Shown here piece after piece: positions 7,425 through 14,397 of a stretch of DNA of 20,414 nt. The stretch is from a virus, in the IMG/VR virus record IMGVR_UViG_3300009606_000124, positions 1-20,414 of that record. One strand, 5' to 3'. The translations under genes and the position numbers were made by a program. Under the pieces are notes generated by a model. It made no database searches. It saw only the letters and a list, made by a program, of their open reading frames with translations, and had not been told where the DNA came from. Position 1 is the stretch's first letter. Each line of letters begins with the position of its first letter.

Positions 7425-8402
7425 ATGGCTACAAAACTGAAGTTGACAGATGAAAGAAGTTACTTTAAACCCTTCAACTATGCCTGGGCATATGACGCTT
7501 GGCTAAAGCACGAACAAAGCCACTGGCTACACACAGAAGTGCCTATGAACGAAGATGTAAAAGATTGGAAATCAAAACTTTCTGATGCCGAGAAAGGATT
7601 TCTTACAAACATCTTTCGATTCTTTACACAGGGTGATATTGATGTGGCAGGCGGTTATGTAAATAACTACTTGCCCAATTTCCCTCAACCAGAAGTACGA
7701 ATGATGCTTGCAGGTTTCGCTGCTCGTGAAGCACTTCATGTTGCTGCATACTCACATCTCATTGAGACATTAGGCATGCCTGAGTCTACATACAATGAGT
7801 TCCTTGAGTATGAGGCAATGAAAGAGAAGCACGATTACTTACAAGAACTTTCGGTAGAGACACAAGACAAGACTACTATTGCTACAAACATTGCAGCCTT
7901 CTCAGCATTCACTGAAGGCATGCAGTTGTTCAGCTCATTCATTATGCTACTTAACTTCCCACGACATGGTAAGATGAAAGGCATGGGACAGATTGTTACT
8001 TGGTCAATCGTAGACGAAACTCTACATGCTGAAAACATGATTAAGTTGTTCCGTGAATATGTGAACGAGAACCTTGACTTGTGGAACGACGGTCTCAAAG
8101 GTAAAATATACACAATCGCTGAGAAGATGGTAGAACTTGAAGATAAGTTTATTGACCTAGCGTTTGCGATGGGTGACATGCAAGATTTGACACCAGAAGA
8201 TGTGAAGAAGTACATTCGCTACATCTGTGACCGTAGACTGATTAGTCTTGGACTCAAGGGCATCTTCAAAGTGAAGAAGAATCCTTTGCCGTGGGTGGAA
8301 GAAATGATCAATGCTCCTACTCACACAAACTTTTTTGAAAATCGTGCTACAGACTATGCTCGTGGCGCACTCTCAGGTAATTGGGGTGACGTTTGGGCAT
8401 AA
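7425..8402 (+). CDS. nrdB: Ribonucleotide reductase, class I small (beta) subunit
   Basis: A 325-aa beta subunit that houses the di-metal centre and generates the radical. The ligand set is intact: D71 (FFTQGD), E102-x2-H105 (REALH), E164 (FTEGM), and E198-x2-H201 (DETLH). The tyrosine that would carry the radical, Y109, is present in 'EALHVAAY'. This is therefore an ordinary tyrosyl-radical type rather than a Tyr-less subclass. Helical ferritin-like pattern and length fit the family. The spacing to the upstream nitroreductase gene is four bases, with no strong ribosome binding site. It overlaps the deaminase gene by ten bases. Partner of the alpha subunit at 4312-6114. Confidence 0.96.
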   Translation: MATKLKLTDERSYFKPFNYAWAYDAWLKHEQSHWLHTEVPMNEDVKDWKSKLSDAEKGFLTNIFRFFTQGDIDVAGGYVNNYLPNFPQPEVRMMLAGFAAREALHVAAYSHLIETLGMPESTYNEFLEYEAMKEKHDYLQELSVETQDKTTIATNIAAFSAFTEGMQLFSSFIMLLNFPRHGKMKGMGQIVTWSIVDETLHAENMIKLFREYVNENLDLWNDGLKGKIYTIAEKMVELEDKFIDLAFAMGDMQDLTPEDVKKYIRYICDRRLISLGLKGIFKVKKNPLPWVEEMINAPTHTNFFENRATDYARGALSGNWGDVWA

Positions 8403-8839
8403 AACCAAAGTTCGTAAAGTACTTTGCTACTATAGCAGAAGAGACAGCAAAACTTTCTTCTGCTATCAAACTACAAGTAGGGTGCGTTATTGTAAAAGAT
8501 AACCGCATTCTATCTGTAGGCTACAACGGCACACCTTCTGGATGGGATAACGAGTGTGAAGAAGTAATTAAGTGGCCGAACGGCGACATAAAGTTTCTCA
8601 CAACAAAGCCAGAAGTCCTTCACGCAGAAGCAAATGCGCTAATGAAACTGTGTCAGTCTACTGAATCAAGTGAAGGAGCTACTTTATTTGTTACACACAC
8701 TCCTTGCATCGAGTGTGCTAAACTTATCTATCAGGCAGACATCTCACAGGTGTACTATATAAATGATTACGATGCAACAAAAGGTTGCGGGAAAGACTTT
8801 TTAGAAAAGGCAGGAATCGAAGTATGTCAAGTATCATAA
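8393..8839 (+). CDS. dCMP/cytidine deaminase-family protein (TTG start)
   Basis: A 148-aa zinc-dependent deaminase, most like dCMP deaminase, which turns dCMP into dUMP, the substrate of ThyX. Motifs: H77-A-E79 and P-C105-x2-C108, the classic HAE...PCxxC zinc site, plus the N-terminal 'VGCVIVKDNRILSVGYNGTPSG' typical of dCMP deaminases. The only start that keeps the conserved N-terminus is TTG at 8393, inside the end of nrdB, with GGGGTG at 8383-8388 nearby. No in-frame ATG exists before the zinc motif. Its position after NrdB and ThyX supports a dUMP/dTMP supply role. Confidence in the dCMP subtype is good but not absolute. Confidence 0.88.
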   Translation: MGIKPKFVKYFATIAEETAKLSSAIKLQVGCVIVKDNRILSVGYNGTPSGWDNECEEVIKWPNGDIKFLTTKPEVLHAEANALMKLCQSTESSEGATLFVTHTPCIECAKLIYQADISQVYYINDYDATKGCGKDFLEKAGIEVCQVS

Positions 8840-9009
8840 TCAAGAAAACAATAGAGTGTGAAGAGTGTGAGGCAGAATACAAAGTACGCCACGACATGTC
8901 AGACAGGCATTATGTAGTTAGTTTTTGTTCTTTCTGTGGTGCTGAGTTGGACATTGAAACATCACTTGATGATTTTATAAATGAAGATGAAATAGAGGAA
9001 GATTGGTAA
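8824..9009 (+). CDS. Small zinc-ribbon protein
   Basis: A 61-aa protein with two CxxC knuckles (ECEECEAEY and FCSFCGAEL) about 23 residues apart, which should bind one zinc ion, and a strongly acidic C-terminus (DDFINEDEIEEDW). I chose the ATG at 8824 because AGGA at 8812-8815 precedes it by eight bases. The frame extends further upstream, but that part would run deep inside the deaminase. It overlaps the deaminase by 16 bases and the next gene by one. Small zinc ribbons in phages are often transcription or protein-protein adaptors; nothing here fixes a specific role. Confidence 0.75.
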   Translation: MSSIIIKKTIECEECEAEYKVRHDMSDRHYVVSFCSFCGAELDIETSLDDFINEDEIEEDW

Positions 9010-9224
9010 TGGCACAGTGGCATGGCGGGAAAGGCAGCGCCCAACGCAAAGTAGACAAGAAAAAGTACAGCGATAACTGGGATGCAATCTTCGGTAAAAA
9101 GAACGATACTGACCTGAAGTTTACGACTGCTGAGGACTTTATAAATAGTGTTTCTGATGATGAAGGAACACTTGATGCCAACAGTAAAGAAGAAACGCAA
9201 GAAGAAGGAACCTCAGGTACATAG
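9009..9224 (+). CDS. Conserved small 'GGKGS' phage protein
   Basis: A 71-aa protein starting at the ATG of a TAATG overlap. The N-terminus MAQWHGGKGSAQRKVDKKKYSDNWDAIFGKK fits a very common short phage family with a GGKGS/GKGD sequence followed by 'R..D..K...NWD.IFG'. I know it as conserved in cyanophages, pelagiphages and many podoviruses, without an assigned function. The C-terminal half is acidic and apparently disordered. An exact late-promoter sequence (TATAAATA, 9140-9147) is embedded in its coding sequence, and its last 50 bases overlap the next gene in another frame. Confidence 0.75.
   Translation: MAQWHGGKGSAQRKVDKKKYSDNWDAIFGKKNDTDLKFTTAEDFINSVSDDEGTLDANSKEETQEEGTSGT
9140..9147 (+). 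promoter_or_regulatory. T4-type late promoter (TATAAATA) inside a coding region
   Basis: TATAAATA is an exact match to the T4 late promoter. It lies 28 bases before the ATG at 9175, the same distance as the copy on the minus strand at 15755-15748 to its gene. Both copies continue as TATAAATAGTGT. Likely used for late transcription of the GIY-YIG-like and membrane protein genes. Confidence 0.6.
9163..9167 (+). promoter_or_regulatory. Ribosome binding site that fixes the start of the 9175 gene
   Basis: AAGGA lies seven bases before the ATG at 9175. It favours this start over the GTG at 9148 or the ATG at 9157 in the same frame. Confidence 0.7.
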
Positions 9225-9525
9225 GGTATATTGCACATATTTCCCTTCCGGCAATTACTACATAGGTTATTCAGGCAAACCTCAACGCCTGTATGAAAAA
9301 TATTATGGGTCTTCTAAGTATGTCCTAGAGCACGAAGGACAGCTTGAGAAGGAAACTATTGCAGAGTACGACAAGAAGTCGTGGGCTAAAATGCAAGAAT
9401 TTCTCCTACAGTGGCAACAACGACACGATCCCAAGTGCCTCAATTCCATGCTGAACATCAGGCTCAACAAAGAACCGTTGGCTGATTTCGAACCAATAGA
9501 GTGGACACCAAAATGTTCTTCATAG
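9175..9525 (+). CDS. GIY-YIG-like protein (possible small endonuclease)
   Basis: A 116-aa protein with a very basic N-terminus (MPTVKKKRKKKE) followed by 'VYCTYFPSGNYYIGYSGKPQRLYEKYYGSS'. This resembles the GIY-YIG core, with a VYC/GIY-like strand, a nine-residue gap, YYIGYS for YIG, and R/Y residues on the next helix. The first motif is degenerate, and I cannot place the catalytic Glu with certainty ('EKETIAEY' is a candidate). It may be a short homing-type or repair nuclease, or a derivative that has lost activity. Start chosen by AAGGA at 9163-9167. It overlaps the previous gene by 50 bases in a different frame and the next by 13. Confidence 0.6.
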   Translation: MPTVKKKRKKKEPQVHRVYCTYFPSGNYYIGYSGKPQRLYEKYYGSSKYVLEHEGQLEKETIAEYDKKSWAKMQEFLLQWQQRHDPKCLNSMLNIRLNKEPLADFEPIEWTPKCSS

Positions 9526-10481
9526 CATTACTTTTATTTTCGGCATTAGCAGTATCTACAGTAGCAGGTTACTTTTCGATTGTCGGTCTCATGGCAATCT
9601 TTCCGGCAGCAGCAGAACCTATTCTCGCAATGGGTGTTGTATTAGAAGTAGCGAAACTAGTCACAGCGTCTTGGCTGTATCGGTACTGGAACAAAACAGC
9701 ATTCGCCATGAAGTCATACTTTACGGTTGCTGTCATCATTCTGTCCGTCATCACATCGATGGGCATCTTTGGCTTTCTCAGTAAAGCACACCTCGAGCAC
9801 AGCGTCTCTACGGGTGATAACACACTACAAGTCGCTAGACTCGACAGAAGGATAGAAACTGAGCAGAGGCGTATAGCAGACGCAGAGACGGTACTAGCAC
9901 AGTTAGACGACACAGTACAGACTCTCATAGACTACGATAGAATTCGTGGTGACGATGGCGCTATTGCTACACGAGAGAATCAGGCTCTGGAAAGAGAACA
10001 GTTGAACGCCTCAATTGATGATGCGGTAGCAGCCATTGACGCATTGTCGGAAGAAAAGCTAGTATTAGAGACTGAACAGCTACTTATTGAGGTTGAGGTC
10101 GGACCTCTATTGTATGTTGCCGAAATGGTATATGGCGACACAGATAAAGAAACACTTGACAAGACTGTCAGGTTTGTGATAATATTACTTATATTAGTTT
10201 TTGATCCATTAGCGATCTTGCTTGTTGTAGCGGCTAATATGAGCATGAAAGAGCGTAAAGGTGAGAGCATCACTTTTATGTCCGAGAAAGACCTCGAACT
10301 TGAGTCAGAAGATTTTGGTATCGAAAATGTTTCTAATGATGAACAAACAGTAGAAGATGTACAGGATGAGAAACAAGATGATATGGAAATAACCGAAGAC
10401 GATCTGCAACATGTACAGCGGCTTGATAGACGAGTCCGTAAAAAACTTGAATGGTTAATTGATAAAAAGAAGACAGAATGA
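9513..10481 (+). CDS. Multi-pass membrane protein with long central coiled coil
   Basis: A 322-aa inner-membrane protein. Membrane segments: about residues 2-32, 36-56 and 69-90, then a coiled coil (about 95-195, with repeated E/Q/L/D heptads), then a fourth segment at 221-243 (FVIILLILVFDPLAILLVVAANM) and an acidic, basic-ended cytoplasmic tail. The order TM-TM-TM, coiled coil, TM with 'FDPLA' resembles DUF4407-type membrane proteins and a conserved membrane protein I recall from T4-like marine phages. Its role is unknown; membrane remodelling, superinfection control or lysis timing are possible. I chose the ATG at 9513 over the GTG at 9501 because only the ATG is reasonably spaced from the purine-rich sequence at 9497-9503. 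Confidence 0.8.
   Translation: MFFIALLLFSALAVSTVAGYFSIVGLMAIFPAAAEPILAMGVVLEVAKLVTASWLYRYWNKTAFAMKSYFTVAVIILSVITSMGIFGFLSKAHLEHSVSTGDNTLQVARLDRRIETEQRRIADAETVLAQLDDTVQTLIDYDRIRGDDGAIATRENQALEREQLNASIDDAVAAIDALSEEKLVLETEQLLIEVEVGPLLYVAEMVYGDTDKETLDKTVRFVIILLILVFDPLAILLVVAANMSMKERKGESITFMSEKDLELESEDFGIENVSNDEQTVEDVQDEKQDDMEITEDDLQHVQRLDRRVRKKLEWLIDKKKTE
10156..10183 (+). promoter_or_regulatory. Possible internal promoter in the membrane protein gene
   Basis: TTGACA at 10156-10161 and GATAAT at 10178-10183, 16 bases apart (11 of 12 consensus bases). The -35 context ACACTTGACA equals that of the promoters at 2575 and 15805. It could serve the 10478 and 11001 genes, but it lies inside coding sequence. 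Confidence 0.35.
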
Positions 10482-10987
10482 AAATAACAGTAATCGGCAA
10501 TGGAATATCTCGAATACCTATTCCATTGTATAAGATACCCGGCATAACTATAGGGTGCAATGAGTTATATAAATCATTTGATCCTAAATATTTATGTGCT
10601 GTAGACTTTGCTATGCTTAAAGACTTGCATGAAAGCAGCTATGCAGGAGCCGTATGCTATAGATTTAAGAGTCTCAATGATCAGGGTCTTAAACCCAAAC
10701 AGAATTGGTTTTGCCCATCATTCATGGATAATAATAGCAGTGGTCATGCGGCAATAGAATTGGCAGCAGGATTAGATGCTACCCAAATTGATATTTTGGG
10801 ATTTGATTGTCAGTTAGGCAGAGTGTATGGAGAACATACCCCTCCTTCTAGTTGGCAAAAATGGATAGATGCTTTGATAATGCAATCAAAAAAATATCCA
10901 GTGAGAAGAGTAGTAGGCGAAAATAGTTTAGCAATACCTGAAATAAAGAACACGATAAGTGTGCAAGACTACATAAATGAACTTTGA
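10478..10987 (+). CDS. Rossmann-like phage protein of unknown function
   Basis: A 169-aa protein beginning MKITVIGNGISRIPIPLYKIPGITIGCNELYK, a strand-loop-helix nucleotide-binding start followed by 'IGCN'. A later stretch 'GHAAIELAAGLDATQIDILGFDC' is another strand and helix pair. The pattern recalls MptE/DUF115-like and sialyltransferase-like Rossmann proteins ('IGNGPS... GCN') that occur in marine phages, but I cannot assign a substrate. It starts at an ATGA overlap with the membrane protein gene. Function unknown; a nucleotide-sugar or pterin-related role is only a guess. Confidence 0.65.
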   Translation: MKITVIGNGISRIPIPLYKIPGITIGCNELYKSFDPKYLCAVDFAMLKDLHESSYAGAVCYRFKSLNDQGLKPKQNWFCPSFMDNNSSGHAAIELAAGLDATQIDILGFDCQLGRVYGEHTPPSSWQKWIDALIMQSKKYPVRRVVGENSLAIPEIKNTISVQDYINEL

Positions 10988-11000
10988 AAGGACTTATAAT

Positions 11001-11288
11001 ATGAACTACCACCGTGAAAGAAATGAAGCAGCATGGCAAGGCAAACTAGTCGATTACTTGACTCGCTACGAGTGCCAAGTCCAATTCGAAAAGGCTGACG
11101 GCACAGTCCGTGACATGCAGTGTACTCTACAAGAGTCTGTAGTGCCTGCTACAAAAGGTACTGGCAAAACTAAACCTGCAGGTGTCCTCACTGTATTTGA
11201 TACGCAATCAAAAGGTTGGCGAACTATCAAGTTTGATAGGATCATCGACTTTTCGGTGCAAAACGAGTACATCCGATCGGCAAACTAA
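11001..11288 (+). CDS. Small SH3-like phage protein
   Basis: A 95-aa protein with an AAAGGA ribosome binding site at 10987-10992, eight bases from the ATG. This makes 11001 a better start than the ATG at 10977, which lies inside the previous gene. The central pattern 'VQFEKADGTVRDMQCTLQESVVPAT...VLTVFDTQSKGWRTIKFDRIIDF' fits a short beta-barrel family common in T4-like phages (V.F.K.DG..R.M.CTL ... D....WR....DRI..F). Relatives are annotated as SH3-like or WYL-like small proteins. Likely binds nucleic acid or a protein partner; the role is unknown. It is the last gene before the promoter at 11292. Confidence 0.7.
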   Translation: MNYHRERNEAAWQGKLVDYLTRYECQVQFEKADGTVRDMQCTLQESVVPATKGTGKTKPAGVLTVFDTQSKGWRTIKFDRIIDFSVQNEYIRSAN

Positions 11289-11291
11289 TGC

Positions 11292-11321
11292 TTGACATTA
11301 TAGGATTCTTTGTGTTATAAT
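11292..11321 (+). promoter_or_regulatory. Sigma70-type promoter with extended -10 before the 11353 gene
   Basis: TTGACA at 11292-11297 and TATAAT at 11316-11321 with an 18-base spacer. TGT just before the -10 makes an extended -10. The -35 context is AATGCTTGACAT, as at 15877. A good ribosome binding site (AAGGAG, 11338-11343) follows, nine bases before the ATG at 11353. Confidence 0.8.
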
Positions 11322-11352
11322 TACGGAGTAATCAAATAAGGAGTCCTATATA

Positions 11353-12453
11353 ATGGCAAAACGACAACGCAGTACTTATGTTCTCCCAGAACCTAAATGG
11401 CGAGAGTTCAAAGAGTACACGGACGAGGCAGACCGTGAGACGGCATTTCGTGACTGTGAGTATTTCACTCACTACGAAGTTGCCGACAAGTCTGGTGTGC
11501 CTCACATCAAGAAGTGGATGAAGGCGAACTTTCCGGCAGATGATGTAACAAGCATTCTGAAGTCGCCTGACTCTACTTTCTATTCTATCGCAAAGTATGG
11601 CTACATTTGGTCTAAGCTCGGCTACATGACACAAGCACACGAAACTTATCTACACTCTATCAAAGATGATTTGGTAGCGAAGGGTACTGCCTATGTTGCT
11701 GACAAAGAAGAAGCGCCTAAAGTTGTTCCTATCAGAAAAAATCTCGATAACTTTCTCGATGGTGTTGAGGACGCACAGGCCAAGATCGCACAGAGCGGCA
11801 CAGTCAATGTAGAATCTTTTGTTGAAGGCTACAAACTCAATGCAGCAGAACTTACTACAGCATACACAAAGCTAGACGAGATGGCATTCGAGTGGCGTGA
11901 ACTGTTAGCACTTCGCAATCTCAAAGGTGAACTCAGTGAGTGGGATCAGCAGTTAGTAGAAGGCTACAGTCATCTCAAACTGTCTACAATCAAAAAGCTA
12001 GTAGACTTTTATTCTCAGTTGCAGACAGGTCTTCTTGAAACTAAACAGTCAAAGAAGATTGTCCGTATTCGCCGTAAGAAGCCTACTGACAAGAACAAGG
12101 TTGTTCGCCGTCTCAAGTATCTCAAAGATTTTCCTGAGTTGAATCTCAAGTCAGTTGACCCTGTAGATATAATAGGTGCAAGCGAAGTGTGGGTGTATGA
12201 CACTGCCCGTAAAAAGATTGGCGTGTATGCCTCAGAGTATGAAGGTACGCTAAGTGTGAAAGGCACTAGTATAGATAACTATTCAGATGCAAAGTCTTAT
12301 GAAAAGACAATGCGTAAGCCTGAGATCCAGGTGCCTGAATTCATGGCAGCTCGCAAGAACGGACTGCACAAATTTGTAGACACTATTAAAGGTAAGAAGC
12401 TCTCAGCACGAAAGCGCTTACTACCTTCTATGGTTATTGTGAGGGTTATATAA
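11353..12453 (+). CDS. Conserved hypothetical protein upstream of RNase H
   Basis: A 366-aa soluble protein that I do not recognise functionally. The N-terminal region (about 1-110) is aromatic and mixed ('WREFKEYTDEADRETAFRDCEYFTHYEV...IKKWMK'). The middle has a long helical part (about 165-235). A very basic patch follows (KKIVRIRRKKPTDKNKVVRRLKYLKD, near 236-260), then a beta-rich end with 'EVWVYDTARKKIGVYAS'. The basic patch suggests nucleic-acid binding. It is headed by a strong promoter and ribosome binding site, and sits one base upstream of RNase H, so a role in DNA replication or repair is plausible. I recall similar unnamed proteins in other marine T4-like phages. Confidence 0.75.
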   Translation: MAKRQRSTYVLPEPKWREFKEYTDEADRETAFRDCEYFTHYEVADKSGVPHIKKWMKANFPADDVTSILKSPDSTFYSIAKYGYIWSKLGYMTQAHETYLHSIKDDLVAKGTAYVADKEEAPKVVPIRKNLDNFLDGVEDAQAKIAQSGTVNVESFVEGYKLNAAELTTAYTKLDEMAFEWRELLALRNLKGELSEWDQQLVEGYSHLKLSTIKKLVDFYSQLQTGLLETKQSKKIVRIRRKKPTDKNKVVRRLKYLKDFPELNLKSVDPVDIIGASEVWVYDTARKKIGVYASEYEGTLSVKGTSIDNYSDAKSYEKTMRKPEIQVPEFMAARKNGLHKFVDTIKGKKLSARKRLLPSMVIVRVI

Positions 12454-12454
12454 C

Positions 12455-13351
12455 ATGATGGTAGTAGACTTCAATCAAGTAGCAATTGCTACATTCATGG
12501 GTGAAATGGGACATCGTGGAGGATCAGACCTTGAAGTCAATCTTCCTCTGATGCGTCACATGATCCTCAACACAATACGCTCGTACAAAAACAAATTCTC
12601 AGATGAGTTTGGTGATGAGGTAGTTATTGCTTGCGATAACAAACGCTATTGGCGTAGAGATATATTTCCCTACTACAAAGCACATCGCAAGAAGGCACGA
12701 GACGATAGTGCCTTTGATTGGTCAGCAATCTTTGAAGCACTGAATACGATACGCAATGAGTTAGACGAATACTTTCCGTATCCTGTCATTGATGTAGATG
12801 GCGCAGAGGCAGATGATGTCATCGGCACACTCGCTGAGTATTCACAGACAGCAGGTGAAGGTGGTGGTTTGTTTGACGATGGAACAGCGATACCTTTTCT
12901 AGTGTTGTCAGGTGACCATGACTTCAATCAGTTGCAGAAGTGGAGCAACGTGAAGCAGTATACGCCTGCACAGAAGAAGTGGATCAAGATCAAAGAACCT
13001 GCAGCACAAGTATTGATGGAACATATCATCACAGGCGACAAAGGTGACGGTGTGCCTAACATGTTATCACCTGATAACTCATTTGTTGATGGCATTAGGC
13101 AAAAGCCTATTCGTAAGAATCTGATGGCAGAGTGGAAAGCAACAGCACCAGAGAAATGGATTACTGCTGAGATGTCTCACGGATACAATCGTAATCAGAT
13201 GCTAGTAGATCTTACAAAGACTCCAGAAGACATCAAACAAAGTATTATAGATAGTTACGAACGTCAAAAAGGCGGTGACCGTAGTCAACTGCTAAACTTT
13301 TTTATCAAGAACAAAATGAAAGGACTAATAGAAGTCATACAGGATTTCTAG
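12455..13351 (+). CDS. rnh: RNase H, T4 type (5'-3' FEN-family exonuclease)
   Basis: A 298-aa FEN/5'-nuclease that removes RNA primers during lagging-strand synthesis. Metal-binding acids are visible in the usual places: D5 (VVDFNQ), the basic arch 'DNKRYWRRDIFPYYKAHRKK', E118/D120/D121 (DGAEADDVIG), D154 and D156 (SGDHDFNQ), and D195/D198 (GDKGDGVPN, the helix-hairpin-helix area). The length matches T4 RNase H (305 aa). Two adjacent ATGs (12455, 12458) are possible. It follows the upstream gene with one base between and pairs functionally with the primase at 2634. Confidence 0.94.
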   Translation: MMVVDFNQVAIATFMGEMGHRGGSDLEVNLPLMRHMILNTIRSYKNKFSDEFGDEVVIACDNKRYWRRDIFPYYKAHRKKARDDSAFDWSAIFEALNTIRNELDEYFPYPVIDVDGAEADDVIGTLAEYSQTAGEGGGLFDDGTAIPFLVLSGDHDFNQLQKWSNVKQYTPAQKKWIKIKEPAAQVLMEHIITGDKGDGVPNMLSPDNSFVDGIRQKPIRKNLMAEWKATAPEKWITAEMSHGYNRNQMLVDLTKTPEDIKQSIIDSYERQKGGDRSQLLNFFIKNKMKGLIEVIQDF

Positions 13352-13360
13352 GAGATGTAA

Positions 13361-13597
13361 ATGAATATTATAAAACGTGAATATCATCAAATGACAAGCA
13401 CATTCACATATGACGTACCAGAAGAAGAAATCATCAATTCGTTTGGCAGTGTAGAATCCTTTACGGAACACTACGCAGAAGAGACTGATGAGTTCTTTGA
13501 CTTTATGTGTGAATTCGATTATGATCGTGAAGACGATCTTTGGACAGACCGCAAAGGCGGTTATGAAGTTGAGTGGGAGATTGATGATGACGAATAG
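13361..13597 (+). CDS. Small acidic hypothetical protein
   Basis: A 78-aa, very acidic protein (MNIIKREYHQ... ending VEWEIDDDE), rich in Glu, Asp, Phe and Tyr. The ribosome binding site is AGGAG at 13351-13355, overlapping the RNase H stop codon. It overlaps the next small gene by 11 bases. The acidity and size resemble early phage regulators or DNA-mimic proteins that bind host factors, but no specific motif supports that. Function unknown. Confidence 0.6.
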   Translation: MNIIKREYHQMTSTFTYDVPEEEIINSFGSVESFTEHYAEETDEFFDFMCEFDYDREDDLWTDRKGGYEVEWEIDDDE

Positions 13598-13808
13598 AGA
13601 AGTATTGATTGAGGTTGACAACTTTGTATTAGAAGAGGATCAACTGGCAAAGGCGCTCGCTGAACCTCAAATGATTACAGAAGGAGATGAAGTAAAAACA
13701 TATAAAGATTTACAAGACTCGCTGACTAACTTGAATTCAGATGGTAATACAGGGATAGGGGAAGAAGGAGATGAGTTAGAATCAGTTGGAGATGAAGATG
13801 AACAATAA
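13587..13808 (+). CDS. Second small acidic hypothetical protein
   Basis: A 73-aa acidic protein (MTNREVLIEVDNFVLEEDQLAKALAEPQ...). I chose the ATG at 13587 because GGGAG at 13575-13579 is seven bases away. The ATG at 13584 in the same frame is the alternative. The C-terminal half looks disordered and acidic (GEEGDELESVGDEDEQ). It lies after RNase H, where T4 carries dsbA and 33 (late-transcription factors). I see no sequence evidence for either identity. It overlaps the next gene by 11 bases. Confidence 0.55.
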   Translation: MTNREVLIEVDNFVLEEDQLAKALAEPQMITEGDEVKTYKDLQDSLTNLNSDGNTGIGEEGDELESVGDEDEQ

Positions 13809-14355
13809 TGTAAATTTTAGACAAGTGAACGAAGGTTTCAAATGGGTATTCGATGCTACAAAACCTGAAGAGCAAGTAGCACGACTCAAAGAATGGGCAG
13901 CAAGAAATCAGACAGTTGTACCTATGGTTCGTTTAGGTGTGGGCGCAGAGAAAGTTGATTGGGCCTTACCAGAAGGTATGCCAGAAACAGCAAAGATAGA
14001 TAACGATATTCCTGAAGGCATGGGTGAAACTACACTGACACTAGAATGGCGCAGAGTGAAGCAGTTTACAGATCCTGCTAGTAACATGAACAATCTTCCA
14101 CCGTGGAAGCGTGAGCAACAATGGGTAAATATTCTCGAAGCGGTTCAAGTAGAAGAAGCTAAGATTCTCACCGCAATTAAGGACGGCGTGTTGTTGTCTC
14201 TCTATCCTAAACTAGAGAAGTGTCTACCGATTCTTGGCATCGAGGAGTATAATAAACCGCCTCGAAAAAGTGCCAAGAAAAAGCCTGTTGCAAAGACTAC
14301 AAAAACTCCTAGGGCCAGGAAAGGAAAGTCAGCACCAGACGAAGTGGTTATCTGA
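13798..14355 (+). CDS. DUF6433-like conserved phage protein
   Basis: A 185-aa protein. The ATG at 13798 is preceded by GGAG at 13788-13791 with six bases between. A core of about residues 20-140 has the pattern I associate with the DUF6433 family of T4-like cyanophage proteins: a helix ending in 'LKEWAARN', then 'VPMVRLGVGAEKVDWALPEGMPE', 'WRRVKQFTD', 'PWKREQQWVNILEAVQVEEAKILTAIKDG' and 'YPKLEKCLPILGI'. The C-terminus is a basic, Pro/Lys-rich tail. Function is unknown. It is the last plus-strand gene before the reversed cassette. Confidence 0.75.
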   Translation: MNNNVNFRQVNEGFKWVFDATKPEEQVARLKEWAARNQTVVPMVRLGVGAEKVDWALPEGMPETAKIDNDIPEGMGETTLTLEWRRVKQFTDPASNMNNLPPWKREQQWVNILEAVQVEEAKILTAIKDGVLLSLYPKLEKCLPILGIEEYNKPPRKSAKKKPVAKTTKTPRARKGKSAPDEVVI

Positions 14356-14360
14356 TAGGA

Positions 14361-14390
14361 GATTCTTTGACTTTATGAGAAGAAAGAATC
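14361..14390. terminator. Hairpin between convergent genes, possible weak terminator
   Basis: GATTCTTT at 14361-14368 pairs perfectly with AAAGAATC at 14383-14390 around a 14-base loop. It is in the 42-base gap between a plus-strand and a minus-strand gene that end facing each other. No T tract follows on either strand, so it may be factor-dependent or merely a structured 3' end. Confidence 0.35.
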
Positions 14391-14397
14391 GTTCAGT

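Noticed and set aside
8785-8823. Longer upstream start for the zinc-ribbon gene
   Set aside because: It would overlap the deaminase further and lacks a ribosome binding site. The ATG at 8824 has AGGA at the right distance.
9501-9512. GTG start for the membrane protein
   Set aside because: No ribosome binding site before it. The ATG at 9513 gives a clean signal-anchor N-terminus.
10977-11000. Upstream ATG for the SH3-like gene
   Set aside because: AAAGGA at 10987-10992 lies after this ATG and fits the ATG at 11001.
13587-13808. Possible T4 gp33 or DsbA equivalent by position after RNase H
   Set aside because: The sequence shows no recognisable clamp-binding or polymerase-binding motif. Position alone is not enough.
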